From the NCBI GenBank assembly GCA_964466625.1, contig CAYXQF010000019.1, positions 1 through 27,925 on the forward strand: 27,925 nt of DNA, in the 5' to 3' direction. Below, piece by piece: positions 1 through 8,648 of this stretch (positions are counted from its first letter, which is position 1; the number at the start of each line of letters is the position of its first letter). The notes beneath the pieces were generated by a model. The model had not been told where the DNA came from. It worked only from the letters and a program-made list of their open reading frames with translations, and searched no databases. Source of the DNA: QALR01 sp964466625 (GTDB lineage Bacteria; Bacillota; Clostridia; Oscillospirales; CAG-272). Made by a program: the position numbers and the translations under genes.

Positions 1-358
1 CACCCCTCGGTGATGATTTTTGGGAAAAGCAACTCCGAACATTTCAGAAAAATATTGTTAAGGAAATTCGCAAGAACCCCAAATACGCCGAATGCTTTGA
101 ATAATCTCTTACCCCGCCTCGTGCGGAGCTTCGCTTTTGTGCCCACAAATGCAGTGCTTGTCAGGAAAAACAGATGGACTTTCGAGGCGCACAAACAAAA
201 GGCGCCCTCCAGAAGGTAGCTCCCGCGACAGCGGGTGAGGGAGAATGCGTTCACATTGAAGTAAATCTAAGTTCAACGTAACGCAGGATCCTTCCGTCTT
301 GCCTTACGGCAATATACACTAAAGTATAACGCACGATACTTGCATAGCAAGAAATGTG
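1..358. other. Non-coding left end of window
   Basis: No gene can be supported here. A 69-codon open frame at 10-219 (+) has no ribosome site and a low-complexity basic translation that runs into a palindromic repeat, so it is not called. The only clear structure is the repeat at 200-248. Confidence 0.5.
200..248. repeat. Palindromic intergenic repeat element
   Basis: Nested inverted repeats: an outer CCCTC (205-209) pairs with GAGGG (237-241), and an inner CCCGC (222-226) pairs with GCGGG (231-235) around a GACA loop. From memory it resembles the short GC-rich palindromic elements scattered between genes in gut Clostridia. Only one copy is visible in this window, so its repeat nature is inferred. 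Confidence 0.4.
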
Positions 359-394
359 AAAAGGAGTACGAAGAAATTATTTCGTACTCCTTTT
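359..394 (-). terminator. Rho-independent terminator after pepF
   Basis: A 14-bp inverted repeat, AAAAGGAGTACGAA paired with TTCGTACTCCTTTT, with a short loop. It lies 63 bp past the pepF stop, and the A/T flanks give a U-tract on the minus strand. It is symmetric and could also act on plus-strand transcripts. Confidence 0.8.
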
Positions 395-457
395 ATTTAT
401 TTTACTTCGTTATCGCTACTTAACTTATCGCAAGTCCCCCTTCCGATTCCTCTTATA

Positions 458-2290
458 TCATTTTTCAAAAAATTTCAAGTTGCGATCTCGTTTTTTATTT
501 TTATAAATTTCACGGAACTCACGAACAGAAGCCGCAAAATCCTCGATCGCGCCGTTTACGACTTCAGGATCTCTCATATCAATGCCTGCCACAAGAAGGC
601 TGTCAAGCGGAGATTTGGAGCCGCCGCACTTGAGGAAGTCGATGTATTTTCCAACGTAGCTTTCACCCTCGGTTTCAATGCGTTTTACGATCGCGGAAGC
701 CGCGGAAATGCAAGTTGCATATTTGTAAACGTAGAAATTCATGTAGAAGTGAGGAATTCTCGTCCATTCCAGCGCGATCTCTTTGTCGCAAGCGACCTTC
801 GGACCAAAATAGCGGCGAACGATCTCATGATAGTGATTGCTGATCACATCTGCGGTGAGCGGCTCGCCTTTTTCAGAAAGCGCATACATATCCTTTTCAA
901 ATTCCGCAAACATCGTCTGACGGAAAAGTGTGCCTTTATAGGTTTCCATGAGCTGATTGAGGATATAAAGCTTTTCATCATCGTTTTCACATTCGCGAAG
1001 CTTTCTGTGCGCGAGCAAAAGTTCATTGACCGTAGATGCCACTTCCGCAACGAAGATCGTATAACCTGCGTTGTGCGGTTCATTATATTTGCAGGAGAAC
1101 CATGTGTGCATGGAATGGCCTGCTTCATGAGCAAGTGTCATCGCATCATCAAAGGTATCGGTGTAATTGAGCAAGATATAAGGCTCTGTGGAAGGACCAC
1201 CGGAGCTGAAAGCACCCCCCTGCTTGCCGCGGCTGGGATAAACGTCTACCCAACCCTTTTCGGTAAGACCTGAACGAAGCGCAGAAGCATATTCATCGCC
1301 ATAAACTTCCACAGTCTTCAAAACCTCGTCCACCGCTTCTTCATAAGGATATACTCTTTCGAGTTCTCCGATGAGCGGTGCATAAACGTCATAAAGATGG
1401 AGCTTCGAAAGACCGAGAACTTCGGTTTTCAGCGCGTAATAATCGTAAAGCACAGGAAGACCTTTGTTGACAGAAGTGATCAGATTGTTATAAATTTCGG
1501 TGGTAACTTCGTCCTTAAATGTAGATGCGGTAAGTGCATTTTCAAAACCGCGTACCTTTGCCAATGTGCATTTTTCACGAACCATCGAATTAAACGTAGT
1601 AGCAAACGTATTGGCAAACTGACCGTAGGTTTTATAAATGGTACGGAATGCTGCCTGACGAACACGGCGATTGCCGCTCATGAGAAAAGCCACATAATTG
1701 GTGTCTGTCAGCTCCACAAGTTTACCCTCTTCGTTGCGGATCTTACCAAAACGAAGATCGGAATTGGCAAAAATGCTGCGGATCTCGCTATGTGTACCAA
1801 CCGTATCCTCAAGACGGGACATCAGCTCCTCACATTCATCGGAAAGCGTATGCGTTTTCATGCGCATATTCTTTTCGATCATGCGGCGGAAGGTTTCCAA
1901 AGCAGGATATTCCGCAAACCATTTCTGCACAGTTTCCTCTTCCAAACGGAGCATATACGGAGAAACGAACCAAGACGCACTGCCTGCTTTGACAGCGAGC
2001 GCACGAACCTTGGCATTGAGCGCCTGATAAGCATTATTTGCGCTCTCCACAGAGAAATGAAGCGAAGCAAAGTGCCAGAGCTTTTCGATGATCTCTTCCA
2101 CGTCAGTCATTGCACGAAGCGTTTTATAAAGACCGTCCGCGCTTTCGCACATTGTTTTTTCATATTTCGGGAAATCCGCGATCAAAGCTTCTGCTTTTTC
2201 ATAATCCGCATAAAAAGCGGCGTCGTCAGCGTAGATCACCGAGAGGTCCCATTTGTATTTTTTGTCGATTTCATGTCTTTCTTTTGGCAT
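458..2290 (-). CDS. pepF: Oligoendopeptidase F (M3 zinc metallopeptidase)
   Basis: A cytoplasmic zinc endopeptidase that degrades short peptides. The 610-residue length matches the PepF/M3B family (about 600). The zinc-binding HEAGH motif is at residues 388-392 (His388, Glu389, His392), with the third ligand probably Glu416 in the following AEVAS helix, as is usual for M3 enzymes. There is no signal peptide. The ATG start has AAGGAG about 8 nt upstream. It is the last gene of a probable leftward operon, 52 nt after the esterase gene, and a strong hairpin terminator follows the stop. The link to the esterase is positional only. Family assignment is secure; peptide preference is unknown. Confidence 0.95.
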   Translation of the reverse strand: MPKERHEIDKKYKWDLSVIYADDAAFYADYEKAEALIADFPKYEKTMCESADGLYKTLRAMTDVEEIIEKLWHFASLHFSVESANNAYQALNAKVRALAVKAGSASWFVSPYMLRLEEETVQKWFAEYPALETFRRMIEKNMRMKTHTLSDECEELMSRLEDTVGTHSEIRSIFANSDLRFGKIRNEEGKLVELTDTNYVAFLMSGNRRVRQAAFRTIYKTYGQFANTFATTFNSMVREKCTLAKVRGFENALTASTFKDEVTTEIYNNLITSVNKGLPVLYDYYALKTEVLGLSKLHLYDVYAPLIGELERVYPYEEAVDEVLKTVEVYGDEYASALRSGLTEKGWVDVYPSRGKQGGAFSSGGPSTEPYILLNYTDTFDDAMTLAHEAGHSMHTWFSCKYNEPHNAGYTIFVAEVASTVNELLLAHRKLRECENDDEKLYILNQLMETYKGTLFRQTMFAEFEKDMYALSEKGEPLTADVISNHYHEIVRRYFGPKVACDKEIALEWTRIPHFYMNFYVYKYATCISAASAIVKRIETEGESYVGKYIDFLKCGGSKSPLDSLLVAGIDMRDPEVVNGAIEDFAASVREFREIYKNKKRDRNLKFFEK

Positions 2291-2342
2291 AATAAAATCT
2301 CCTTTTCTGAAAAGTATTTCACGATATTAGTATATTTTTTGA

Positions 2343-3017
2343 TCAAAAATATTTAGAAAGCACCTCCGCAACGGGTGTGCGATCGGTGCGCTTCGCCGCG
2401 AGAAGCCAATCAATGATATCCGTATCGGTATAAGCCGCGTTGATACCGTCGTTATGACCGTATCCTTGCAAAACGGTAAGTGTTGCCGTGCCGCCCGTTT
2501 TGTTAACGGCATTTACCATCAGCTCGGAATAGATCAGCGGCACTGTGCCGTCAAGCGCGCCGTGATACGCACGAATGGGCGTTGTGCGCAGGTTTTCACA
2601 GCGCCAGGACATACCGCCGCCCGCCATCGGTGCCATCGCAGAAAAGAAGGTCGGGAATGTGAGCCCCATCGTCCAAGTGCCGAAGCCGCCCATGCTACCG
2701 CCCGTAACGGAGATGCGATCCCTGTCAACGTGATATTCTTCTGCGATCTTTTCAAGAAGTGCCATCACTTCAAAGGAAATATTATCCCAAACACAATTGG
2801 CAGGACACTGAGGGCAAAGCACCACGGCAGGAATTTCCACGCCGTTTTTGATCATCATCGGAATACCATGCTTGGCAAGATGGTCAATATTCCACCCTCT
2901 CTCCCCTGCACCATGCAAAAAGAGGATCATCGGCAGATTTTCCGTCATGGTTTCGGGCGTATAGATTTCATAATTCATGAGTTCGCCGTCATTTTTGATA
3001 TGAACAATTCGTTTCAT
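2343..3017 (-). CDS. Alpha/beta-hydrolase serine esterase
   Basis: A 224-residue alpha/beta hydrolase of the phospholipase/carboxylesterase and esterase-D-like group. The N-terminal strand motif LFLHGAGERG is at about residues 33-41. The nucleophile elbow GGSMGG places Ser108; Asp156 in HGALDG and His188 in GYGHND complete a catalytic triad. No signal peptide is seen, so it is probably cytoplasmic. The open frame extends upstream to 3140, but the ATG at 3017 has AAAGGAA about 7 nt upstream, and the longer form would overlap the zinc-ribbon gene. Feruloyl- or acetyl-sugar esters are plausible substrates by family, but the sequence does not fix one. It lies 22 nt downstream of the zinc-ribbon gene and 52 nt before pepF, so co-transcription is likely. 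Confidence 0.85.
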   Translation of the reverse strand: MKRIVHIKNDGELMNYEIYTPETMTENLPMILFLHGAGERGWNIDHLAKHGIPMMIKNGVEIPAVVLCPQCPANCVWDNISFEVMALLEKIAEEYHVDRDRISVTGGSMGGFGTWTMGLTFPTFFSAMAPMAGGGMSWRCENLRTTPIRAYHGALDGTVPLIYSELMVNAVNKTGGTATLTVLQGYGHNDGINAAYTDTDIIDWLLAAKRTDRTPVAEVLSKYF

Positions 3018-3039
3018 GCTATTTATTCCTTTCTCTTTT

Positions 3040-3405
3040 TCAAGGCAATTTTTTGCCGCATTTTGCGCAGTACGCATAATCTTTTTCCGCTTTCGCACCG
3101 CAGTAGGGACAAAAGCCACCGCTATTTGTTTTCGAAACATCGCTGTGCTTTCTCAAATGGATTTCATCGGCATCTTCGTTCGAATCCACGATATCATATA
3201 GACTTTCACGATTTTCACCAAAAGCGTTTTTGAAACTTCTGACACTGTAAATGACACCGACAACAATGGCAAACACGCCCGTACCGATAAAAGGCAAAAA
3301 CTCCATCGCCCCCATAATGATAGCGCCGATACCGATCAGAATCATTAAAATACCGATGACACCTCGACGCACCAGGGTTTCTTTGCTTGGTCTGATACTT
3401 TTCAT
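3040..3405 (-). CDS. Small membrane protein with C-terminal zinc ribbon
   Basis: A 121-residue protein. Residues 13-34 and 36-56 are hydrophobic, glycine-rich stretches that look like a two-helix membrane hairpin. A charged linker leads to a C-terminal zinc ribbon made of CPYCG and CAKCGKK, which is four cysteines in two CxxC pairs and is typical of the widespread bacterial zinc-ribbon families. The SD GGGAGGA is 8 nt before the ATG. It sits between a lipoprotein gene (43 nt upstream) and an esterase gene (22 nt downstream). The function is unknown; the ribbon may mediate protein or metal contacts. Confidence 0.8.
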   Translation of the reverse strand: MKSIRPSKETLVRRGVIGILMILIGIGAIIMGAMEFLPFIGTGVFAIVVGVIYSVRSFKNAFGENRESLYDIVDSNEDADEIHLRKHSDVSKTNSGGFCPYCGAKAEKDYAYCAKCGKKLP

Positions 3406-3448
3406 TTCTTCGGTTCCTCCCGCTTCTCATTATCTACGAAAATTACCG

Positions 3449-4273
3449 TCACCAATATTTATCCGCGCCGTATTCCGAGGGAAGATAAAAAGGAACTTCG
3501 GGAAGGCTTTCCACGTCCTCTTTTTGAATATATTCCACACCGTCCACGTAACCGTAAAGAATATCGTATTGGTACGTTTCACGATCAAATTCAAAGTTCA
3601 TTTGAGCTGTATAGCAATGATTGAGATATGGATTGCGAAAGCGCGCAAGCTGGGACGCTTTTCGCTTTTCGTTATAGCCGATATCCGTTCTGTAGTTATT
3701 CTCAAAGTGAACCAGATCACCAAGCTCCGGCGTAAAGAAAAGCGCTGAGGAAGCGGCACGGAACTCTTCATATTCCTCGCCATCTGTTACAAAAGTGTCA
3801 TACGTTTCGTAAACATAAATAAAACGATGCCCACCCGTTTTTCGATCCGTTCTGCGAACGAAAAGGAAATCCGTGCGTTGGGTAAAAGCAAAAAGCCATG
3901 CGCGCCTCATTTCCCCACTCTGCGGCACATAGAACGATATTTTCTTGATCGTTTGCTCGCCGTCTTCATGATATTCCAGCTCAAAATAGCTTTCTTTTTC
4001 TGAATCCATGTCATAAGAAAAAGGGTAAATATGTTCGCCCTCGGGAATGAGCGTGGGCGCCGTGGTTTCTTCCGTCACAGACGTTTCTTCCGATGTAGAG
4101 TTCTCCTCAGTTACCGTTTGCGAGGAAGATTCCGTTTGCTCAGTTACAAAAGAGCTTTCCGTAGTCGTCATTTGCACGTGCATGCTCTCCACTTCGGGGT
4201 CACTCGGTGTTTGCCCACACCCCGAAAACAGGAAAGAGATGATCAGCGTTAAAGCATAAAATTTCTTTTTCAA
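3449..4273 (-). CDS. Lipoprotein with Ser/Thr/Glu-rich linker
   Basis: The TTG start at 4273 is chosen because a perfect AGGAGG lies 6 nt upstream and the translation then begins directly with a lipoprotein signal (MKKKFYALTLIISFLFSGC). Cys19 is the probable lipidated residue; the -3 position is Phe, slightly off the lipobox consensus. It has 274 residues. Mature residues of about 20-75 are a Thr/Ser/Glu-rich tether, followed by a globular domain rich in aromatic and charged residues. That domain is not recognised. It is predicted to be displayed on the outer face of the membrane. A promoter at 4305-4333 fits. It could be transcribed with the three genes downstream. Confidence 0.8.
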   Translation of the reverse strand: MKKKFYALTLIISFLFSGCGQTPSDPEVESMHVQMTTTESSFVTEQTESSSQTVTEENSTSEETSVTEETTAPTLIPEGEHIYPFSYDMDSEKESYFELEYHEDGEQTIKKISFYVPQSGEMRRAWLFAFTQRTDFLFVRRTDRKTGGHRFIYVYETYDTFVTDGEEYEEFRAASSALFFTPELGDLVHFENNYRTDIGYNEKRKASQLARFRNPYLNHCYTAQMNFEFDRETYQYDILYGYVDGVEYIQKEDVESLPEVPFYLPSEYGADKYW

Positions 4274-4304
4274 CGTAAACCTCCTGCAAATACACTTTAT
4301 ATTT

Positions 4305-4333
4305 ATTGTATCACACTCCCACGCCAAGTGCAA
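4305..4333 (-). promoter_or_regulatory. Promoter for the lipoprotein operon
   Basis: On the minus strand there is TTGCAC, 17 bp, then TACAAT, about 30 bp ahead of the TTG start. The -35 is weak, the -10 is good and the spacing is ideal. Confidence 0.5.
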
Positions 4334-4363
4334 CCCTCATTTTTCTTTAGAAGTCCTCAAAAC

Positions 4364-5494
4364 TTACATGTAAACGGGAAGTCTATCCATATTCTGTCGT
4401 TTCAGCTCCATAGAGGAATGAACATAGCGATCAAGTGTGATCTTTACGTCCGCATGACCGAGAATCTCCGAAAGAGATTTTGCATCAAAGCCATTTTCGA
4501 TACAGCGCGTGGCAAACGTATGCCGCAGCGTATGAAACGAATGGTGCGCAACACCTGCGTGTGTAAGCCAGCGGCGATATTTCATATAGTAATTATTCGG
4601 CTCGATCGGTGATGTCGTCCCCGTTAAAAAATAAATGTCGCCTTGATCGCCTTTTTGATACGATGAAAATTCCGGGATCAAAGCGCGAGGAATGGGAATA
4701 TCCCGCTCACTGGAAAGTGTTTTCGGCTTGTCTTCGATGAGCTTTGTTTTCGTGCTTCCGTCCCGCTCTGTATTCGGAATACGCAAAAGTGTACCGCAGA
4801 CGTGGATCGTCCCCGTGGAAAGATCAATATTTTCCCACTTCAACGCACAAAGCTCTCCAATACGCATACCCGTGAAAAGGCTAAGCAAGACACCGAATTT
4901 CTGCACGTTCTCTTCCTCACGCAAAAAAGAGATCAGTTGCATCTCTTCTTCTTTCGTGAAAACGGCAATCTCTTTTTTATATTGCTTGGGCTTTGAAAAA
5001 TAGATATCCTTCGCCATATCCAGATCCTGTCTTCCCGCATATCGTAAAACAAGACTTAGCACCGACAAAATATCCCTCACGCGCTTGCTCGAAAGACCGC
5101 CTTTACCGTCAAGTCTGCCGTTTTCGATCTTTTCATTTGAAAATGCTTCGATCATGCGACCGCTGATTTCCGAGAGCGGCACGTTTCCGAAAAACGGGCG
5201 TAAATGTCCGTTAACGATCGCAATATAGCGCGCATACGTCGATTCCTTCACGCAATATTTTTCATGCACAAGAAAATCTGAAAGAACTTCATGAAAAAGC
5301 ACTTTCCCTCTTTTGTTTTTTGATGGAATGTTTGTTTCCTGCAAAAAAAGACGGCGCTTTTCTTTTGCCTCGCGATAAGTTTTTCCGTAAAAAGAACGGT
5401 AGATCGCCTTACCCTCTGCCGTTCTGTCTGCAATGACGCGCGCTTCCCAGCGTCCGTCTTTTCGTTTGGTGATGTTTTCTCCGCGTTTTGCCAT
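4364..5494 (-). CDS. Tyrosine recombinase / phage-type integrase
   Basis: A 376-residue integrase of the Tn916/lambda-integrase family in gut Firmicutes. The N-terminal 55 residues look like an arm-type DNA-binding domain, residues of about 65-160 are the SAM-like core-binding domain, and residues of about 175-370 are catalytic. Active-site residues are visible: Arg211 (TGMRIGE), His321 and Arg324 (HTLRH), His347 (LGH) and the nucleophile Tyr357 (DRYVHS). The ATG at 5494 follows AGGAGA by 6 nt; a longer frame to 5527 has no ribosome site. No excisionase, relaxase or phage gene is adjacent, so it is either a stranded integrase from a lost element or a stand-alone recombinase. No flanking direct repeat was found by eye. 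Confidence 0.92.
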   Translation of the reverse strand: MAKRGENITKRKDGRWEARVIADRTAEGKAIYRSFYGKTYREAKEKRRLFLQETNIPSKNKRGKVLFHEVLSDFLVHEKYCVKESTYARYIAIVNGHLRPFFGNVPLSEISGRMIEAFSNEKIENGRLDGKGGLSSKRVRDILSVLSLVLRYAGRQDLDMAKDIYFSKPKQYKKEIAVFTKEEEMQLISFLREEENVQKFGVLLSLFTGMRIGELCALKWENIDLSTGTIHVCGTLLRIPNTERDGSTKTKLIEDKPKTLSSERDIPIPRALIPEFSSYQKGDQGDIYFLTGTTSPIEPNNYYMKYRRWLTHAGVAHHSFHTLRHTFATRCIENGFDAKSLSEILGHADVKITLDRYVHSSMELKRQNMDRLPVYM

Positions 5495-5520
5495 GGTATT
5501 TCTCCTTGATAAATAAATTT

Positions 5521-5535
5521 CTCGCATTATGCGAG
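5521..5535. repeat. Short palindrome upstream of integrase
   Basis: CTCGCA and TGCGAG flank a 3-nt centre, 26 nt upstream of the integrase start. It could be an operator or part of an attachment site; no partner copy was seen in the window. Confidence 0.35.
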
Positions 5536-5573
5536 TATCATTAGTGTAACACCTTCTGATTTTATTTACCCCG

Positions 5574-5607
5574 AAAAAAAAGAAACCAAGTCCAAAAACT
5601 CGGTTTC
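5574..5607 (-). terminator. Rho-independent terminator after the 5616-7103 gene
   Basis: Read on the minus strand, a GAAACCGAG/CTTGGTTTC stem (one G-U pair) with an 8-nt loop is followed by eight T. It lies 8 bp beyond the stop of the DUF3863-like gene and separates it from the integrase gene. Confidence 0.88.
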
Positions 5608-5615
5608 CGTTTTCA

Positions 5616-7103
5616 TTATTCTTTGATAAATTGCAAAACGATCTTGCCGTCCGTCGGTGCGATTGAAAATCCCGTTTCCGTTTTTTCCACGTTGCCCTGC
5701 ACCATCACGTGATAGGAAAATCCGTTATGGATAAAGTGCAAGCAATTTTCCGAAAGAGAAACGTCCAGCGTGCCAATCTCATAGGAAAGCGAAACGTCTG
5801 TTGTGATGGCGATATGATCCTCTGCAAAACGAACATCGCTCGCGCCATTCTCACCACGAAGTGTCACACACAAAGCGTTTCCGTCTTCCGTGATCTTTTC
5901 GATTTCCGCGCCGTCCGCAAGGCAGAGCGCACAATTTTTTTCTCCTTCACTATAGCGATAAGAATCCACTACAGGAAGATTATCGTAGGTTGCGTCCCAA
6001 GTACCTGCAGGACGCGACAAATATTTTTCACAATAACGCTCATCAAACATTTGAATATCGCGGAAATAAGCTTTTCCCTCTCGAATGAAGATATTCGCGC
6101 GATAATTGATGCAGTTATACCAAACAGAGCGGTTTCCCTGCTCCAACCAGTCTTCCGTTGCACAAAGCGCGGCAGGCGGTGTCATCGCAAACGCTTTTTT
6201 ATAAGCCTCGCCCGTATCACCCAGTTTTTCAATGGAAAGAACACCCTCTTTCTGCAAAGCGTTCAGCTTTTGCGCTTGCATCTCATAGCCTTCACCAAAA
6301 TGTTCCCAGCCGAAGCTGTTTTCTTGCCCCGTCGTAGTTTCAGAATGAGAAAGACAAGGGTTTTCATAATACGTGCGGAAATACCAATCTACCGTTTTGG
6401 GAAGCTGACCGCTTTTCCAAGTGGGCTCCAAGGTACAGCAACCGCTGATTCCCGTCTGCTTTTCATAAGCGTAGATAGGATCAATGCCGAGCATACGGAA
6501 AACAGGCGCTTCGATCCGATTTTCTGCCGTCTGTGCAGGACAGATCATATTTGTTTTTGCCGCATAATAGCCACCGCTGTAGTAGCCGCCCCAAAGGGTA
6601 TACGCATCGACAGAATGCTGTTCACGGCAAACGCAAAATGCTTTGATATGATACTTTTCACACATATAGTTCATGGAATACGCATCAAGTAGCCATGAGC
6701 CGACGACCTCAGGATATTCCCCGAAAAGCTCCTTGAATTTACGGAAGACTTCGTCGATCAGCACTTCTCTTTGCTTCGGTTCATATGCCATCAGAAAACC
6801 GGGATCCACATACCAGTCCCAGTCATAGCCCGGTCTGCCGCGCCACGGAATACCAATCTTCTCCGTCAACGCACGACACATCTCCAGCCACACGCCAAGC
6901 TCCGTTTTTTCGTTTCTGTTTTCGGTGAAAAGCGAAGCGAAATCCTCGCGCATCATCGCGTCATATTGAAGAAGAAACGTATTTTCGAAGCCGTATTTTT
7001 CGTTCACTTCCATTTGTTTGACCACGGGTGTGTAAAGATCACGCGGATATCTCGGTTCACAGCCGCGCACAAAATTGACAAGATTCATCACTCTTTTATT
7101 CAT
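5616..7103 (-). CDS. DUF3863-like protein, possible glycan-active enzyme
   Basis: A 495-residue cytoplasmic protein with no signal peptide or membrane segment. The N-terminal two thirds are rich in Trp, Tyr, Asp and Glu, with stretches such as GRPGYDWDWYVDPGF and GSWLLDAYSM. They look like a (beta/alpha)-barrel or NodB-like fold from a sugar-active enzyme. Residues of about 390-495 look like an all-beta domain. From memory it resembles the DUF3863/DUF3864 proteins of gut bacteria; this is a tentative match. The ATG at 7103 follows GAAAGGAAAGG. It is monocistronic, with a consensus promoter at 7140-7168 and its own terminator. Its neighbours (sugar isomerase, CE15-like esterase, lyase-like protein) support a glycan role, but no reaction can be named. 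Confidence 0.6.
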   Translation of the reverse strand: MNKRVMNLVNFVRGCEPRYPRDLYTPVVKQMEVNEKYGFENTFLLQYDAMMREDFASLFTENRNEKTELGVWLEMCRALTEKIGIPWRGRPGYDWDWYVDPGFLMAYEPKQREVLIDEVFRKFKELFGEYPEVVGSWLLDAYSMNYMCEKYHIKAFCVCREQHSVDAYTLWGGYYSGGYYAAKTNMICPAQTAENRIEAPVFRMLGIDPIYAYEKQTGISGCCTLEPTWKSGQLPKTVDWYFRTYYENPCLSHSETTTGQENSFGWEHFGEGYEMQAQKLNALQKEGVLSIEKLGDTGEAYKKAFAMTPPAALCATEDWLEQGNRSVWYNCINYRANIFIREGKAYFRDIQMFDERYCEKYLSRPAGTWDATYDNLPVVDSYRYSEGEKNCALCLADGAEIEKITEDGNALCVTLRGENGASDVRFAEDHIAITTDVSLSYEIGTLDVSLSENCLHFIHNGFSYHVMVQGNVEKTETGFSIAPTDGKIVLQFIKE

Positions 7104-7139
7104 AAGAAAAGCCTTTCCTTTCTTTTTCTATTCGTTGTG

Positions 7140-7168
7140 ATTGTATCACAGAAATCGTTTTTTGTCAA
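7140..7168 (-). promoter_or_regulatory. Consensus promoter for the 5616-7103 gene
   Basis: On the minus strand there is a perfect TTGACA, a 17-bp spacer, then TACAAT, 37 bp upstream of the start codon. This is a strong sigma-A-type match. Confidence 0.85.
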
Positions 7169-7184
7169 TTCGAAACGAATATCT

Positions 7185-7222
7185 CAACGCACAGTTGTGA
7201 AAAAACGCTCAACTGCGCGTTG
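7185..7222. promoter_or_regulatory. 13-bp inverted repeat between divergent promoters
   Basis: CAACGCACAGTTG (7185-7197) and CAACTGCGCGTTG (7210-7222) are inverted copies with one mismatch. They lie between the divergent promoters of the DUF3863-like gene and the XRE-GIN regulator gene. This is a likely operator, possibly for the adjacent XRE regulator. A T-rich run follows on the plus strand, so a terminator-like hairpin is the alternative. Confidence 0.5.
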
Positions 7223-7286
7223 TCTTTTTTCTTTCGTTTTCGCTTTTTTCTCTGAAAATTCCATAACGAAATAAACAGAGCGGTTA

Positions 7287-7315
7287 TTGCTTTTGGGTGC
7301 AAAATCCATTATAAT
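7287..7315 (+). promoter_or_regulatory. Promoter for the XRE-GIN regulator
   Basis: TTGCTT, a 17-bp spacer, then a perfect TATAAT, 55 bp upstream of the ATG at 7371. Confidence 0.7.
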
Positions 7316-7370
7316 GAAAGTGCAAAGGAAAGCAAGCTTGCCCAAACAAAAAAGAAAGGGACTACGTTTT

Positions 7371-8645
7371 ATGAAAAACTTCGCATACATCATCAGCACC
7401 AAACGAAAAGAACTGGGGCTCACGCAAGAGGAGCTTGCAGGAAAGCTCGGCATCACACCGCAAGCCGTAAGCAAATGGGAAAACGGCATCGGACTGCCCG
7501 ACGTCACCCTTTTTCCGCTCATCGCAAAAACACTCGGCGTTTCCACGGACACGCTTTTCGGCATCGAAAAAGAAGCAATTTCGAATGATATTCCCGAATT
7601 CCAGACCGATTTTAATGGTCTTCCCTTCATTGGGTCGGTGGTGGGAAATGCTTGTTATTCCAACAAAACGCTGGATCACGTCGAAGAGCATTTATTCTTT
7701 TTCACAGACGGAAGCGTTGCCGATCTTTCTTCCGGCGATGTGACAAACTGCGGAAAAGGAGAGATCCGCATCACAGACGCGGAAATGGTGGGGTATTCAC
7801 CTCGGCAAACAAGCACGACAGTATCCGCAATCAAAAAAGATTTGGAGCGCTTTTCTTCCCTCTCCGTGAATCTTTCCTACCCCTGCGATTTTCAGCTTTT
7901 GTGTGGAGACCGCTTTTTCTTGGAAGCTGACGGCGCCGCGGAATTTCTTCAGGCGATCGAAACGGCTTTCACCGAACATACGTTAACACTGAAGGTTGCG
8001 CAAAAAAACAATCGCTCCAATATTAACAAAGGTCAAAATACCCTCGTCCTTACCGTGGCTTTCACACAAGGAGAGCGGCTCTCTCTGAACGTTAATGGCT
8101 CAACCGATGCGGTCATTGAGCCGGATTTCAAAGAAATGAATCTTGTCATCAACGGCAGCGGCACGGTCAAAGGTAAAAACAGCGATAAGTTAACGGCAAA
8201 AATCAATGGCAGTGGTGATATTTCTGCCGAACAAACAAAACTTGCCAAGCTCATGATCAACGGCAGCGGTGACATTAACGTAAAGAGAGCAACCGAAAGC
8301 ACGCTTGCCAACATCAACGGCAGTGGCGATATCTGTCTTGAAGAAGCGGCAAATGCCGAGCTTCGCGTTATCGGTTCAGGGGATATTGATATCAAAAAAA
8401 TAAGCGGCGATCTTTCCCTTGATATTTTGGGGAGCGGTGATCTCTCCGTTGGCGGTGAAGCAAAACACCTCAAATGCAAGGTCTTTGGCTCCGGTGACGT
8501 TCACGGCAAAAAACTTACCGTGGAAACAGCGGAGATCTCGATTCCCAGCAATTCTTCCGGCGAAGTCACGATCGGACACATAAAGGCAAGTTCAAAAGAA
8601 AATATCAGTAAAACTGCTACGTTGTATGTGCTCAAACGAGGTTAA
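7371..8645 (+). CDS. XRE regulator fused to GIN/DUF2807-like repeat domain
   Basis: A 424-residue protein. Residues 1-66 form a classic XRE/Cro-type helix-turn-helix (LTQEELAGKLGITPQAVSKW) that should bind DNA. Residues of about 80-215 form an unrecognised middle region. Residues of about 245-400 hold seven short repeats of the form NGSGD[I/V/L], about 15-21 residues apart, matching the GIN/DUF2807 putative adhesin-head repeat that folds as a beta solenoid. There is no signal peptide or membrane helix, so the solenoid must be cytoplasmic, which is unusual for a domain best known from secreted proteins. The ATG at 7371 follows AAAGGG; a frame extending to 7287 lacks a ribosome site and overlaps the promoter. 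A hairpin terminator follows. The ligand and targets are unknown. Confidence 0.88.
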   Translation: MKNFAYIISTKRKELGLTQEELAGKLGITPQAVSKWENGIGLPDVTLFPLIAKTLGVSTDTLFGIEKEAISNDIPEFQTDFNGLPFIGSVVGNACYSNKTLDHVEEHLFFFTDGSVADLSSGDVTNCGKGEIRITDAEMVGYSPRQTSTTVSAIKKDLERFSSLSVNLSYPCDFQLLCGDRFFLEADGAAEFLQAIETAFTEHTLTLKVAQKNNRSNINKGQNTLVLTVAFTQGERLSLNVNGSTDAVIEPDFKEMNLVINGSGTVKGKNSDKLTAKINGSGDISAEQTKLAKLMINGSGDINVKRATESTLANINGSGDICLEEAANAELRVIGSGDIDIKKISGDLSLDILGSGDLSVGGEAKHLKCKVFGSGDVHGKKLTVETAEISIPSNSSGEVTIGHIKASSKENISKTATLYVLKRG

Positions 8646-8648
8646 AAA

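Noticed and set aside
10..219. 69-codon open frame at the left edge
   Set aside because: It runs into the palindromic repeat, has no ribosome site and gives a basic low-complexity translation.
5521..5535. Palindrome as integrase attachment site
   Set aside because: There is no second copy or direct repeat in the window and no element boundary, so it is kept only as a low-confidence repeat.
5709..6692. 327-codon plus-strand open frame over the DUF3863-like gene
   Set aside because: Antisense shadow, with an arginine- and phenylalanine-rich translation and no start signals.
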